Shown here piece by piece: positions 12,381 through 21,499 of a DNA stretch of 64,000 bases. The position numbers and the translations under genes were made by a program. The notes below the pieces were generated by a model. The model was not told where the DNA came from, searched no databases, and was given only the letters and a program-made list of their open reading frames with translations. Location: positions 45,271,595 to 45,335,594 of the forward strand of contig CM055903.1 in the NCBI GenBank assembly GCA_029582155.1, written 5' to 3'. The DNA comes from Panopea generosa (lineage: Eukaryota > Mollusca > Bivalvia > Adapedonta > Hiatellidae). Position 1 is the first letter of the stretch; each line of letters begins with the position of its first letter.

Positions 12381-12746
12381 GTACTACCGAAGGGTACAAT
12401 AAAAATTAAAGACAAAGACGATGCAGAAATAATACTTCAGCTGACTGTACCATTTGGGTGCCGTGAAAACAAAAATAAATGTTTTATTGACGTTCAAATT
12501 TTCATGCCAAAACAACCGGACTCGTGTGAAATACAAAGCCTAACCACTTTGAAAAACAGTGAAAAAAAACCGTGTGCAGTTCGAATTTACAACGATAATT
12601 GGAATAAACCACTTAAAATGAAGATAACTGGTCAATTTGGCCAAAACCGTGCTCATTTGGAAACTGGATGTACAATACAATTAGTAACTCCACACAAATT
12701 TAGTCATCATCCATTTTTTAGAAACTATTTAGTCGGAGCAGTACCT
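12381..12746 (+). pseudogene. Left-copy exon 2
   Basis: The exon is 366 nt, acceptor ACACACAG/GTACTAC and donor GTACCT/GTAAGT. It is open in phase 0 and nearly identical to 55612-55977. It is intact on its own; it is called pseudogene because of the upstream stop and the missing 3' half. Confidence 0.75.
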
Positions 12747-13358
12747 GTAAGTATCGTTTTAAAAATATGCAATGTTAGGCAAACTGTTTATAAGTTGTTT
12801 TCTTTCTATTTGCTTATAAACACACAACTTCTATCTCACTTCGATCTGTTTAATACAATAATGGGTTTACGTTACGTTTGCGTGACCAAATCAGAAAATT
12901 TATTAGAAAACCGGCGCGCAAATGATGAAGAAAATTATAACGATGGTCAAACGCCAAAACTAACAAACAACGCAACGTTGATGGTGAGAAGCTAAAGCGA
13001 AAACGATTGGACTTTGAAACAATAACGTTGATTAGGCTAAACAACGATGTCGAGATAAGCTTTTTAGTAGTTTTGTCTTGTCACTAGCGTTACTTCGACT
13101 ATTCACTATTGTTGTTTTGTAGTTTTGTAGACTTTTCACAGGTGTAAATTCGTAGCTTCATGTTTTCTATATTTCAACTAAATTTCACTCTTACATAGTT
13201 ATATATAAGTAAAATATCTAGCTCTAAAACCTCTAAAATTCATGCATTAACCTCCACGGTTATATAAATATAAAGATATTTAGCAAATGACATTATCTAT
13301 TTACTGTACTGTGCTCGTCTGTTGATGGTTTGGAACCTAATAAAGACTGATTTTACAG

Positions 13359-13444
13359 GTGGAACTCGAAACAGACGCTACAAAACTGAATGGGAAGAAA
13401 TGCCACTCTCACAACGACCCCCACATGCTTTCATTTGACGGATT
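13359..13444 (+). pseudogene. Left-copy exon 3 (VWD start)
   Basis: The exon is 86 nt, acceptor TTTTACAG and donor GGATT/GTATGT. It encodes the same NDPHMLSFDG motif as the right-arm exon 3 and is intact. Confidence 0.78.
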
Positions 13445-14358
13445 GTATGTATGATAAAATATAAATAATAATAATCCTTTTTATTAACATTTCTATGATA
13501 TCTTTTGAGCCTTAGTTTGATAACGGAACGCTATGTTAACAACTATATTTAAAAAAAATAATAGTTAGAACAATGCGGCGTTTACCTACTCTGCGATAAT
13601 GCAGTAACTAACAGTTACATGTGTTTAATAGTAATATGCCAGCATTTCTTACTAATCTGACAAACACATATGTCAAAATGGGTTATATCCTATATCAATA
13701 AATGTTGTATATAGCGCTCGAGTATTATATGTAGTGTAAAGGGAAGTAATAAATTCTGATTGAGCTGTTATTTGTCAATAATTTAACATATATAATAGTA
13801 TAGTTTTTTAAAAAAAACGTGTCTCTTAAAAAATGAATGATAGCATATGGTAGTATTTGTGAATATATTTTGCATAAAAAATAATGGACGAAATTCTCAA
13901 GAGATGAAAGGGACACCATTTCAAAGTAAGTGTCTATATGTACGTAAGTTCAGAATTTTCAGGTTAAGAGAGACCAGTGTACGACAATATTTTAAGCAAT
14001 ACGTAATCGCAACTTTTATTCGTTTCTTTCAATATAGGAATATATATGTATAGGAGTCTGCTTGAAATTGTCGACGTTAAATGTACTTGAAATCTCGGAT
14101 AACCGTAATTGTGTCAAAACGAGAGAACATATTTTTTTCTAGCTATAGACTTTGGAAAAACTTGTGTTTGAAGATTGTTAGTATATATTTGGAGATGGAA
14201 CTTGTTCCATGCGAATTAGTTTAGGCTTGAACATTTTCGCATACATACGTGTATATGCTGTTCTGACATGTTGGCTAAATCAGTGCTTAAAAAACAGTTA
14301 GTTTAACTTTTTAATTTATTTTCACAATATGGTAGTCCGTTTAATTTTACTATTTCAG

Positions 14359-14422
14359 ATCCTATGAAAACCAAAACTCCGGAAAATTTATCTTGTATAG
14401 AAACACACAATACGAAGTAGAG
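14359..14422 (+). pseudogene. Left-copy exon 4 (VWD)
   Basis: The exon is 64 nt, acceptor TATTTCAG and donor GTAGAG/GTATTT. It encodes SYENQNSGKFILYRN in phase with exon 3 and is intact. Confidence 0.75.
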
Positions 14423-14799
14423 GTATTTAAATGCTGTATACTTTGGTCATTTAACAGAGTGTACATTGAAGTAACATTGAATATTACATGTAGTATGAAT
14501 AATACACATTGTAGTTCTCCAGGTAAGTATGTAAAAACTATATGATTATGACATGTAGACATGTATTACATTAATGCACTTTCATATTAAGTCTTTATTT
14601 CCAAATAATATACACTACATTCATTTTTTAACTGTGTTAACAACATGATATAAACATTTTGGCGAAATTTAATTCAAATTAATAAACGCAATTCTATATT
14701 ATATAATCAAAGTACTTAAATTACTGAATGTGGGATTGCTATGAGTGTGAAGCGTCGCTTACACCATATTTCGGTTATATCACTATTATAGCTACTTGA

Positions 14800-14990
14800 G
14801 ACAGTATTCTAAGCGGTCTCACACTGATGTACATTTACATGTCACATTTAACTGACATCGGGCCGACCAGACCTATAACTATCCTAGGAGAGGAAGCTTC
14901 TAATACCATTTTTCAAGTCTTGGTTATGATTCGACCGGGGATCGAACTCACGACCTTCTACATAAGATAGTATTTTGCCGTTTGACATCA
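14800..14990 (-). repeat. tRNA-derived SINE (second family)
   Basis: On the minus strand, GTAGAAGGTCGTGAGTTCGA then TCCCCGGTCGAATC forms a B-box region. It is followed by a body with GGTATTAGAAGCTTCCTCTC and GGTCTGGTCGGCCCGATG. The right-arm partner is 53345-53540. A SINE-like tail (CAATTGGTCGTCTGTTAGCT) lies nearby at 15130-15230. Confidence 0.55.
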
Positions 14991-15230
14991 AATATTGAAT
15001 AATTATTTTAAATTGTATGTGCTGCGGACTGTTTATGCTCATGGACTGATAATTGAATAATATCTAAATTCTGTCTATTTAATGTTCAATATCTACTACG
15101 TTCTTGATTTATAAGGTATTGAAGATTTTGGGTGTTCTTAAGTACTTGTTAATTTGTCAGGATCCCAGAAAAGAGTGGCTATGTCAATTGGTCGTCTGTT
15201 AGCTCTCAATGGCATACATATACGCTTAAT

Positions 15231-16278
15231 ATTCAAATGAATCATTCTTCAATCTTGATCTCATTGCAAATTACTTTAGTTTATCCAGATGCATATACAA
15301 TTTATTACTTAAACTTCCAATTTTAATGATTGTATATAGTTTTCATGATACTCTTTTTTTACAAAAATCGATAATATATAATTTGGTAAATCCATCATAT
15401 AGTACTTAAAATACATTTCGTGCAAATGCCGCCAAATACTAGGTACGAAGCAATTAAAAATATTGAACAAAAAGTATCGTTTGAATCAGAAATAAAAATA
15501 TATTTCATGAAATGTCTTTCAAACATAGGTGTAGATTTGTAGTATTAGAAATAACGCCATAATGGTTGCAACACGGCGTTCACTGCAGTATATAATAGTA
15601 CTTGAGTGTCGTGTTTAGTTGTAGTATAGCACATTGAATTCTGACTTTTATAGAAATTAAAATTTCACTTAGAAATAAACTAATGAAATAATGGGAAAGG
15701 GTCCTTCAATAACATTATTACGTGTGCATATATATATTACAATTTCTTGTCTGCTACTGTCTTTTAGTCATCGAATTCAGGGCAAATCATGAATACACGA
15801 TCACATGTTTCAATGGTGAAGTGTTTTCGAAATATATTTATACATTTGAAACAAACATATGACTAATATTGTGTTTGGATACCTAAAAAAATTGTGTTAG
15901 AACATTATGGAGTTTTTGGAGTTTTCTTTACACTATCGTTTGATGTGTTGTAACACTGAGTTATGAGGTATTTACACTCTTACCGAGATGACGCAACCCA
16001 ACAAATATGTGTTTTAAAAAGTTTATAATTATCATATAAATATTGTTGAGTTTCTTCTTTCAGATAAGCTTTGATCAAAAGTTTAACAATGTTCCTTTGA
16101 TCACAAAGAAGTGTGTGTTTAAATTTCTTTGTACAACCAAGCGTTAAAAAACCTACTGACTATGGTATTATTTTTACACGAGCTATGTAACTCATAACAT
16201 CATCATAGAAATGACAGATAAGTAAAACAAACTATATGCAAAGTCTTTAATTAAGATTTTGGCAAGTTTCAATCCAAA
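15231..16278. other. Intron, no feature seen
   Basis: AT-rich intron 4 sequence shared by both arms; I recognise nothing in it. Confidence 0.45.

Positions 16279-16312
<34 letters not shown>
16279..16312 (+). repeat. Poly-G tract (34 G)
   Basis: An uninterrupted run of 34 G in the intron before exon 5. The matching tract in the right arm is 23 C at 52026-52048. Confidence 0.9.
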
Positions 16313-16313
<1 letters not shown>

Positions 16314-16549
16314 GGGGATGAATGCCGCAACACAATTAGACTAGAGTAAAACGTTTACTCTTGTCAATGACATTTGCACATAATCTTCCGTAATAAAGAT
16401 TTTTTAAAAAGAAAATCCTAAATTAATTTAAAATTCTAATATTTTGTGTCCAGATTCTACAGTATTAGTCTCTAATAATAGCATTTAATGACCATGGCAA
16501 ATGAGTGTACATTTATATGTTATCTATTGCATAGAAGTTATTATTACAG

Positions 16550-16747
16550 GTTCAAATAAGGACTGAAATGTGTTATAACAGTGCATCATGGACGCCGTAT
16601 TGTAACTGTGGTGTAGTGGTGGCGGCTGGACGAGACGTGTTTATGGTTAATAAGTGCGGAAGAACAGGCTGGGATATAAACTTCAAACAGTGCGAAGATG
16701 GCATTTTATCCAGGAAAGTAAAACAAGAAGGCAAATCAACATATCAC
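16550..16747 (+). pseudogene. Left-copy exon 5 (VWD)
   Basis: The exon is 198 nt, acceptor TTATTACAG and donor TATCAC/GTACGC. It encodes MCYNSASWTPYCNCG; the Trp is Leu in the full-length copy. It is intact. Confidence 0.8.
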
Positions 16748-17194
16748 GTACGCTCTTTAAATCTGTATTTGATTTTATTTATAACAATTTATGTTATATA
16801 TTAATTTTGGACAGAAAAGCATGTTAGCAATATATGTTGTAAACCCAACACAATTTGGTAATTCGTCATCGTTCCCGTTGTAATATCACTGTCAAGGTGT
16901 TGTCGTTCTGTCATACAGAGCACGAGTCAACTCGTGCAGAGCAGATAGTATATAATATATTTATTTGATTTTTTCGAATAGTAACGACGACGTTAACTCT
17001 ACATATAGTGGCACACCTGCACCCAAAATGTACTAAAAGCACATATACTGAATCTTGAACCTCCATTATGACAACCAAACAATTTTATCCACAATGCTTC
17101 GAGGTGGTGCTATATCAATCAGTTATAATCAATTATATTTAATATTTATATTATAATCATATATTTTCAAGTGCAATGACGCACGTTGTGAGCT

Positions 17195-17462
17195 AATTTG
17201 CATCTGAAAGGTGATGCTGAGTTAACATGACAGCAGGATGGCGGCTGTACGATATCGCTATGGTGAAGGAGCCTTGGCGCGATTGTGAAGGAGCGACAAC
17301 AATATGCCGAAAACGCGATGCGTTGACAGCACGATGATGACGATCTGATTTCATGAATGTGATAGAGACGATCGTCCTCATGCTAACGTGGTATCATTCT
17401 ATCAACATCATGTCATTGCTCCATCAACATCGTGCTATCGCACTGTCGTGTTATCCCATCTT
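17195..17462 (+). repeat. Dispersed repeat with ATCGTGCTATCG-type motifs
   Basis: A GC-richer block with GACAGCAGGATGGCGG, GATGCGTTGACAGCACGATG and CATCGTGCTATCGCACTGTC, shared with the right arm (51040-51310). The alternating motifs look like a known bivalve intron repeat style. No coding function. Confidence 0.45.
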
Positions 17463-17704
17463 TGAATACATAACGCAAATTAAATTTTAATATACCGGTT
17501 GAATAAGTAGTAAAACATGTATCAATAAGAAGTTTTCCTGCTGCTGTCCATAGTTATTCATGCACGTCTTACTTTATATGATGCAATTTGCTGCGGGAAA
17601 CCAATAATTATTTTAGAATATCGGCGGGCATGGTCGCTGTTAATATTCAACTGATAGAGACCTTTCATAGAAAAGTATGAAATTAATGATTTTCAACTAA
17701 GTAA

Positions 17705-18435
17705 AATAAAAATAAACAAGAGTTGTCAGAAGACAACAAAGCTCGCCGATGGGATAAAACTCGCCACCCATGCAAAGATTGAAATTGGAGGCAAACACCA
17801 AAACTTGAACGCAATTAAACGCAAAAGTTTTACATGGGTGTATACAGACGACAAAAGGGCCATAACTTTGCCAAAATGCAACCCCGAGTTATGGTTCTTG
17901 TCTCTGTGTGTTTCATTGATGATGGTGAACACACATGCAATGTTTTATTTATATTCAATGAGTCGTTGCATAGATATCTTAAACTTAAACACAACGCAAA
18001 CGTTTAATCTGGGTGTCTAAGTCTAAAAAGGGCCATAACTCTGCCAAAATGCAATTCAGAGTTATGTTTTTTGTCTCTGTGTGTTCAAGTGATGATGGTG
18101 AACACAATGCACAGTTTCATTCATATCCAATGTGTGGTTGCATAGATATCGTAAACTTAAACACAACTAAATACAAACGTTTAACCTGGACGTCTAAGTC
18201 CAAAAGGGCCATAAGTCTGCCAATATGCAATCCAGAGTTATGGTGTTTGTTTTTGTGGGTTCCATTGATGATGGTGAACACACATGCGAAATTTTATTCA
18301 TATCCAACGAGTGGTTGCATATATATCTTAAACTTAAACGCAAAAGTTTAACCAGGGTGTCTACAGACGACGCCAACGACAGGGTCATGATAATAGCTTT
18401 CCTTGGACATTCGTCCCGGCAAGCTAAAAAGTAGA
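17705..18435 (+). repeat. ACAAGAG-type repeat with ~150-bp internal units
   Basis: It starts AAACAAGAGTTGTCAGAAG, as other long repeats in this window do (27297; reversed at 23727). It then repeats three times a unit with AAAGGGCCATAACTCTGCCA, TTGATGATGGTGAACACA and CATAGATATCTTAAACTTAA. It was copied with both arms (right side 50040-50790). Confidence 0.6.
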
Positions 18436-18622
18436 AGAAAAAAAACAATATCAGTAGCATTGTAATGGCAATACATTGAATTAGGAAATTGTGTCTGGGC
18501 TATTGTTATAAACGTCACATGCATGTAGTTAAACATATGTTCAGAGAAATAATTTTGAATAACTAACTGCAATGATAGCATCTTTACTAGTTATAACTAT
18601 AATTAAAATTTAATTGTTTAAG

Positions 18623-18810
18623 GTTTATCTTCCAACTGGAACCAAGGTGACAATAGCAATAGGTGGCAACTTTCTGAACGTTGATATAACACCTTCAATG
18701 TTTGATGAAAAAAATACAGAAGGACTTTGTGGGTCCTTTGACTACAATAAAGGGAACGACAAAACTATTCGAACAGGTTCTGTAGAGAAGGATTTCAATT
18801 TAAGCTGGAA
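18623..18810 (+). pseudogene. Left-copy exon 6 (VWD end), last exon before the break
   Basis: The exon is 188 nt, acceptor GTTTAAG and donor TGGAA/GTAGGT. Its translation is identical to that of the right-arm exon 6, including GLCGSFDYNKGNDKT. If the donor is not used, the frame meets TAG three bases on, so an unspliced product would end just after the VWD domain. Confidence 0.82.
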
Positions 18811-18839
18811 GTAGGTTGTTTTGGTTGGTACTTTATATT

Positions 18840-18981
18840 AATTGGTTATCTACGGAGTTAGAATATACAAAAAGCATGCAGTTAAATAATATCATACAAT
18901 TACGATGAAGAAAAATAGATAATCGTATCTCTACATTAATTTAAACATATTTTATTTCGAATATCTTACACTATTACACAT
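18840..18981 (+). repeat. Direct-repeat patch copied from 46868-47009
   Basis: From AATTGGTTATCTACGG the sequence matches 46868-47009 in the same orientation, with only a few mismatches. It includes the first ten bases and the acceptor of host exon 9, reversed relative to the left-copy gene. It joins the left arm at a shared AAT and the next patch at a shared AT. Confidence 0.85.
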
Positions 18982-19108
18982 AATTTAAAAGTGTCTAATT
19001 CTTTTTTGAATTCTTGTTTTGGTATTTTAAGTTTTGTATGCTAATGTCTAATGAGGTATTTTGAACTATATTATATTGAATAATATTCTTTTCAGTCATT
19101 AATATAAA
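18980..19108 (+). repeat. Direct-repeat patch copied from 49542-49670
   Basis: From ATAATTTAA to AATATAAA the sequence matches 49542-49670 in direct orientation with a few mismatches. After 19108 it switches to unrelated sequence (CCTTATAAC). The segment 47010-49541, with host exons 7 and 8, is skipped between the two patches. Confidence 0.85.
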
Positions 19109-19509
19109 CCTTATAACTATAGATCAGTACTAAAACTCCAAGTTGCAAATAAGTCCATGTTTTACTACAGTAAGAATCACATCGGTTCTTTTAAAATATA
19201 TGCATATCACACAACCCCATCCAACATGCAATTTATTAGTGTTTTTTTTTCTAAATAAGAACTCTTGCAGTCTTAACTAAAAACGTTTTGAGACACTTAC
19301 CCTTCAGGCAAGAATTATATGATATTATATCAGAACGACGGTATTTGTCAGTGTAAATAATGTATTTGATACGATTATATATTAGCGAGTATGTATTTAG
19401 TGTACAAATATAATCAGTGAAATTAATTTTGTATTTTTAATTCCGATACTCTAAGGATGTTGTTAAAGGGAATATATCAGGAAAACCGCTACAAATATCT
19501 GCAAAAAAA
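19109..19509. other. 3' flank, no feature seen
   Basis: Unique AT-rich sequence just outside the junction patches. It separates the truncated copy from the tail of the full gene. Confidence 0.4.
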
Positions 19510-19690
19510 CATTATATATTGATATATTCTTTGATTTAGTTCTATCATAGTCTTGGACTTGGTTCTATCACATAAGTGATTGATATATTTTTGGATTTAG
19601 TTATATTACTTTAGTGATATATTCTTGGATTTAGTTCTATCACATAAATGATATATTCTTCGATTTATTGCCATTGCATTTGCTTCTGTG
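19510..19690 (+). repeat. ~45-bp imperfect tandem repeat
   Basis: Units of GATATATTCTTGGATTTAGT then TCTATCACATAA repeat about four times with indels. Confidence 0.65.
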
Positions 19691-19747
19691 GATCACACAT
19701 TTATAAATAAGCTGAGTTTTATCTATGTATTGCCACTTTCAGGATGC

Positions 19748-19850
19748 GAACCCACAGCCCCTATGGTGTCGGCATCTAGCGAACTCACAGCCCCTGTGGT
19801 GTCAGCATCTAGCGAACCCACAGCTCTTGTGGTGTCGGCATCTAATACAT
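19748..19850. repeat. 33-bp minisatellite, three copies
   Basis: CCCCTATGGTGTCGGCATCT then AGCGAACTCACAG repeats three times with a few changes. A 33-bp unit keeps frame, so the minus strand encodes an 11-residue repeat of LDADTTGAVGS type. No splice or homology evidence makes it a host exon. Confidence 0.7.
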
Positions 19851-21411
19851 AAATCACAATGTCACTACCGACAGCCGCCACCGCAAAGTAACGGAATATA
19901 TTTCCGAAATTGTCTGTGGTTAGGTGAATAAGACATTGACACCATTGAGTCATATAAGGAAGTAACAATACAAAAAAAAAGAATCTACTTTTATTTACAT
20001 TTGTTTATTTACAAAGATAAAACACCATATCACCAACAGAAGACACTATCAAAACAACATTAACACAATAGAAAATAAATACTTATAAGTACAAGTTAAA
20101 GTTTTATTAAAGTTGTATTTCTTCTAAGAAACCATTATATATGACTATATATACGCTAGGGGACCTGCCCACCCCCATTTAACGTTATTATCCATATTTA
20201 TATATATATATATTTGTCATTAAAATACAAACTTCATTTTTATAGGGCCAACATAAGCTTTGTTACCGATAATGCTTCGTAAAGCGTACTATTTGAAGGA
20301 AAGAATATAGGGGTTGTACCAAATGCTTAATCTACACATAGAACGTGATATCACCCGAATCAGGTCTATTAGCCCAAAATAAAAATGCCTGTTACGTAAT
20401 TCATAGCTATTGAGTGCTAACTAAACTGTAACGCCATTAAAACTTTCCGTAAAGCAACTGAATAATCAACATGCTCAAATGGGACATTCCCAACGTCAAA
20501 TTCACTGACAAATCAATGTACTCCTACTATATTGATAGATGATAGCGAATTATCGTGATCGTAACAGACCCAATTGGGAGAGCTGGGTACGTTCTGCAGT
20601 CCACCAAATGCTACTGCACTCTCAATCATATAAATGGTACATCTTTCATACAGTCGAGACTTATTCTGACTTTCTAGGGTGATTTAAAGGGACAAGAATT
20701 CAATTCAGTTTTTAGCTGTGGCAAAAATGTCTGAAGCGATCAGTCCTTAAAATTAATATGAAGATCTAAAGATGCAACTACGTTAATGTGGTTTTCCTTA
20801 ACGTTTTAAAACACAGTTGCGTCCATTTTTATTGAAGTTAACACACTTTTCGTGCTAAAAATGGTGCTTTGTAATTTAATTCGAAATATTCAATATAAAA
20901 AGTGCCTTTTGTTTGATTTAAGCGTATGGATGCTTGTTGGAGCTTTTGACGACTTCCTTTTTAAAAAAAGATTTTATATAGAGCAAAACAGAACAAAATT
21001 CACATTAAATATATATTGGCCAACATCTGCTGAACTACGACGAAGTTTTATGTGCATGATTTGGTTTGAGCGCATCCTGATGATTGCAAATGCAATATAT
21101 CGACTATTACGTCATTACCATGTTCAGTAACAGTCAGTATAGACTCATACCGATGTTATTGGTAGTCGTTTAAAAAACTTTCAGCTACGGATGTTCAATT
21201 CCGTCTTTACAACATCCTAAACAGATTACATTTTACATTTACAAATACACAATGTGCCCAATCACAATAAGTTGTCGTTTCAACAGTCTGTTTTCAAAAA
21301 TGTTAAAAAGAACAATACACAAATAAACAAAATACAAACACAGAAGAAACAAATTGTAATATAGACAAGACACTTTAAAACTGCTATGATCAATGCGTCA
21401 GTGTGACCTTT
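19851..21411. other. 3' flank of the VWDE-like gene, no gene supported
   Basis: Sequence downstream of the TAA at 21412. Short open frames exist (for example 20852-21130) but show no recognised motif. AATAAA-like signals are common in such AT-rich DNA, so I do not name a polyadenylation site. Confidence 0.4.
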
Positions 21412-21499
21412 TTATAGTGTTAAAGCCGGCGACATCGTTATTAGAGCTGTTTCGTTAGGCATCGCCTCTCCGGATTGCATTTGTTTCGCATTTTGTTTT
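21412..21499 (-). CDS. VWDE-like gene exon 14 (cytoplasmic tail and stop)
   Basis: The exon is 88 nt after a strong acceptor (GATTTTCATTTCAG). The single first base completes Ser with exon 13. The tail begins KQNAKQMQSGEAMPNE and ends SPALTL before TAA. It is short and polar, as expected after a transmembrane helix. The assignment rests on the acceptor, the phase and the stop, not on recognised homology. A weaker alternative last exon starting near 19921 would give a Cys/Gly-rich tail. Confidence 0.6.

Larger units (their letters stand above)
863..18810 (+). pseudogene. Truncated inverted copy of the VWDE-like gene, whole span (six exons)
   Basis: Six exons on the plus strand (863-1155, 12381-12746, 13359-13444, 14359-14422, 16550-16747, 18623-18810) match exons 1-6 of the minus-strand gene in order, size and phase. 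The copy ends 32 bp after the exon 6 donor, where the inverted arm breaks off, so the EGF, Cys-rich, transmembrane and tail exons are missing. Exon 1 carries an in-frame TGA at 1012-1014 where the other copy has TGG. Inference: a truncated pseudogene, or at most a source of short secreted fragments if expressed. Confidence 0.8.
912..18842 (+). repeat. Left arm of giant inverted repeat
   Basis: Reading rightwards, this arm matches the reverse complement of 64000-49661 through exons, introns, SINEs, LINE and Gypsy relics and minisatellites in the same order. The arm probably extends further left, because its partner runs off the window at 64000. Differences are scattered substitutions, small indels, array length changes and one 3.8-kb block present only here (2641-6472). 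The inner break is at AAT/TGG, 18840-18843. Confidence 0.9.

Noticed and set aside
13847-14053. 68-codon open frame kept in both arms
   Set aside because: It is conserved only because the arms are recent copies; it lies in an intron and has no motif.
17726-18434. Several 60-110-codon open frames
   Set aside because: They follow the tandem unit of a dispersed repeat, and similar peptides recur only because the repeat recurs.
19850-19921. Alternative last exon of the VWDE-like gene (Cys/Gly-rich tail)
   Set aside because: Phase and acceptor would fit, but the exon at 21412-21499 is nearer, has a stronger acceptor and gives a more typical tail.
20852-21130. 92-codon open frame in the 3' flank
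   Set aside because: It has a WPTSAELRR-like stretch but no family I can name and no supporting context.
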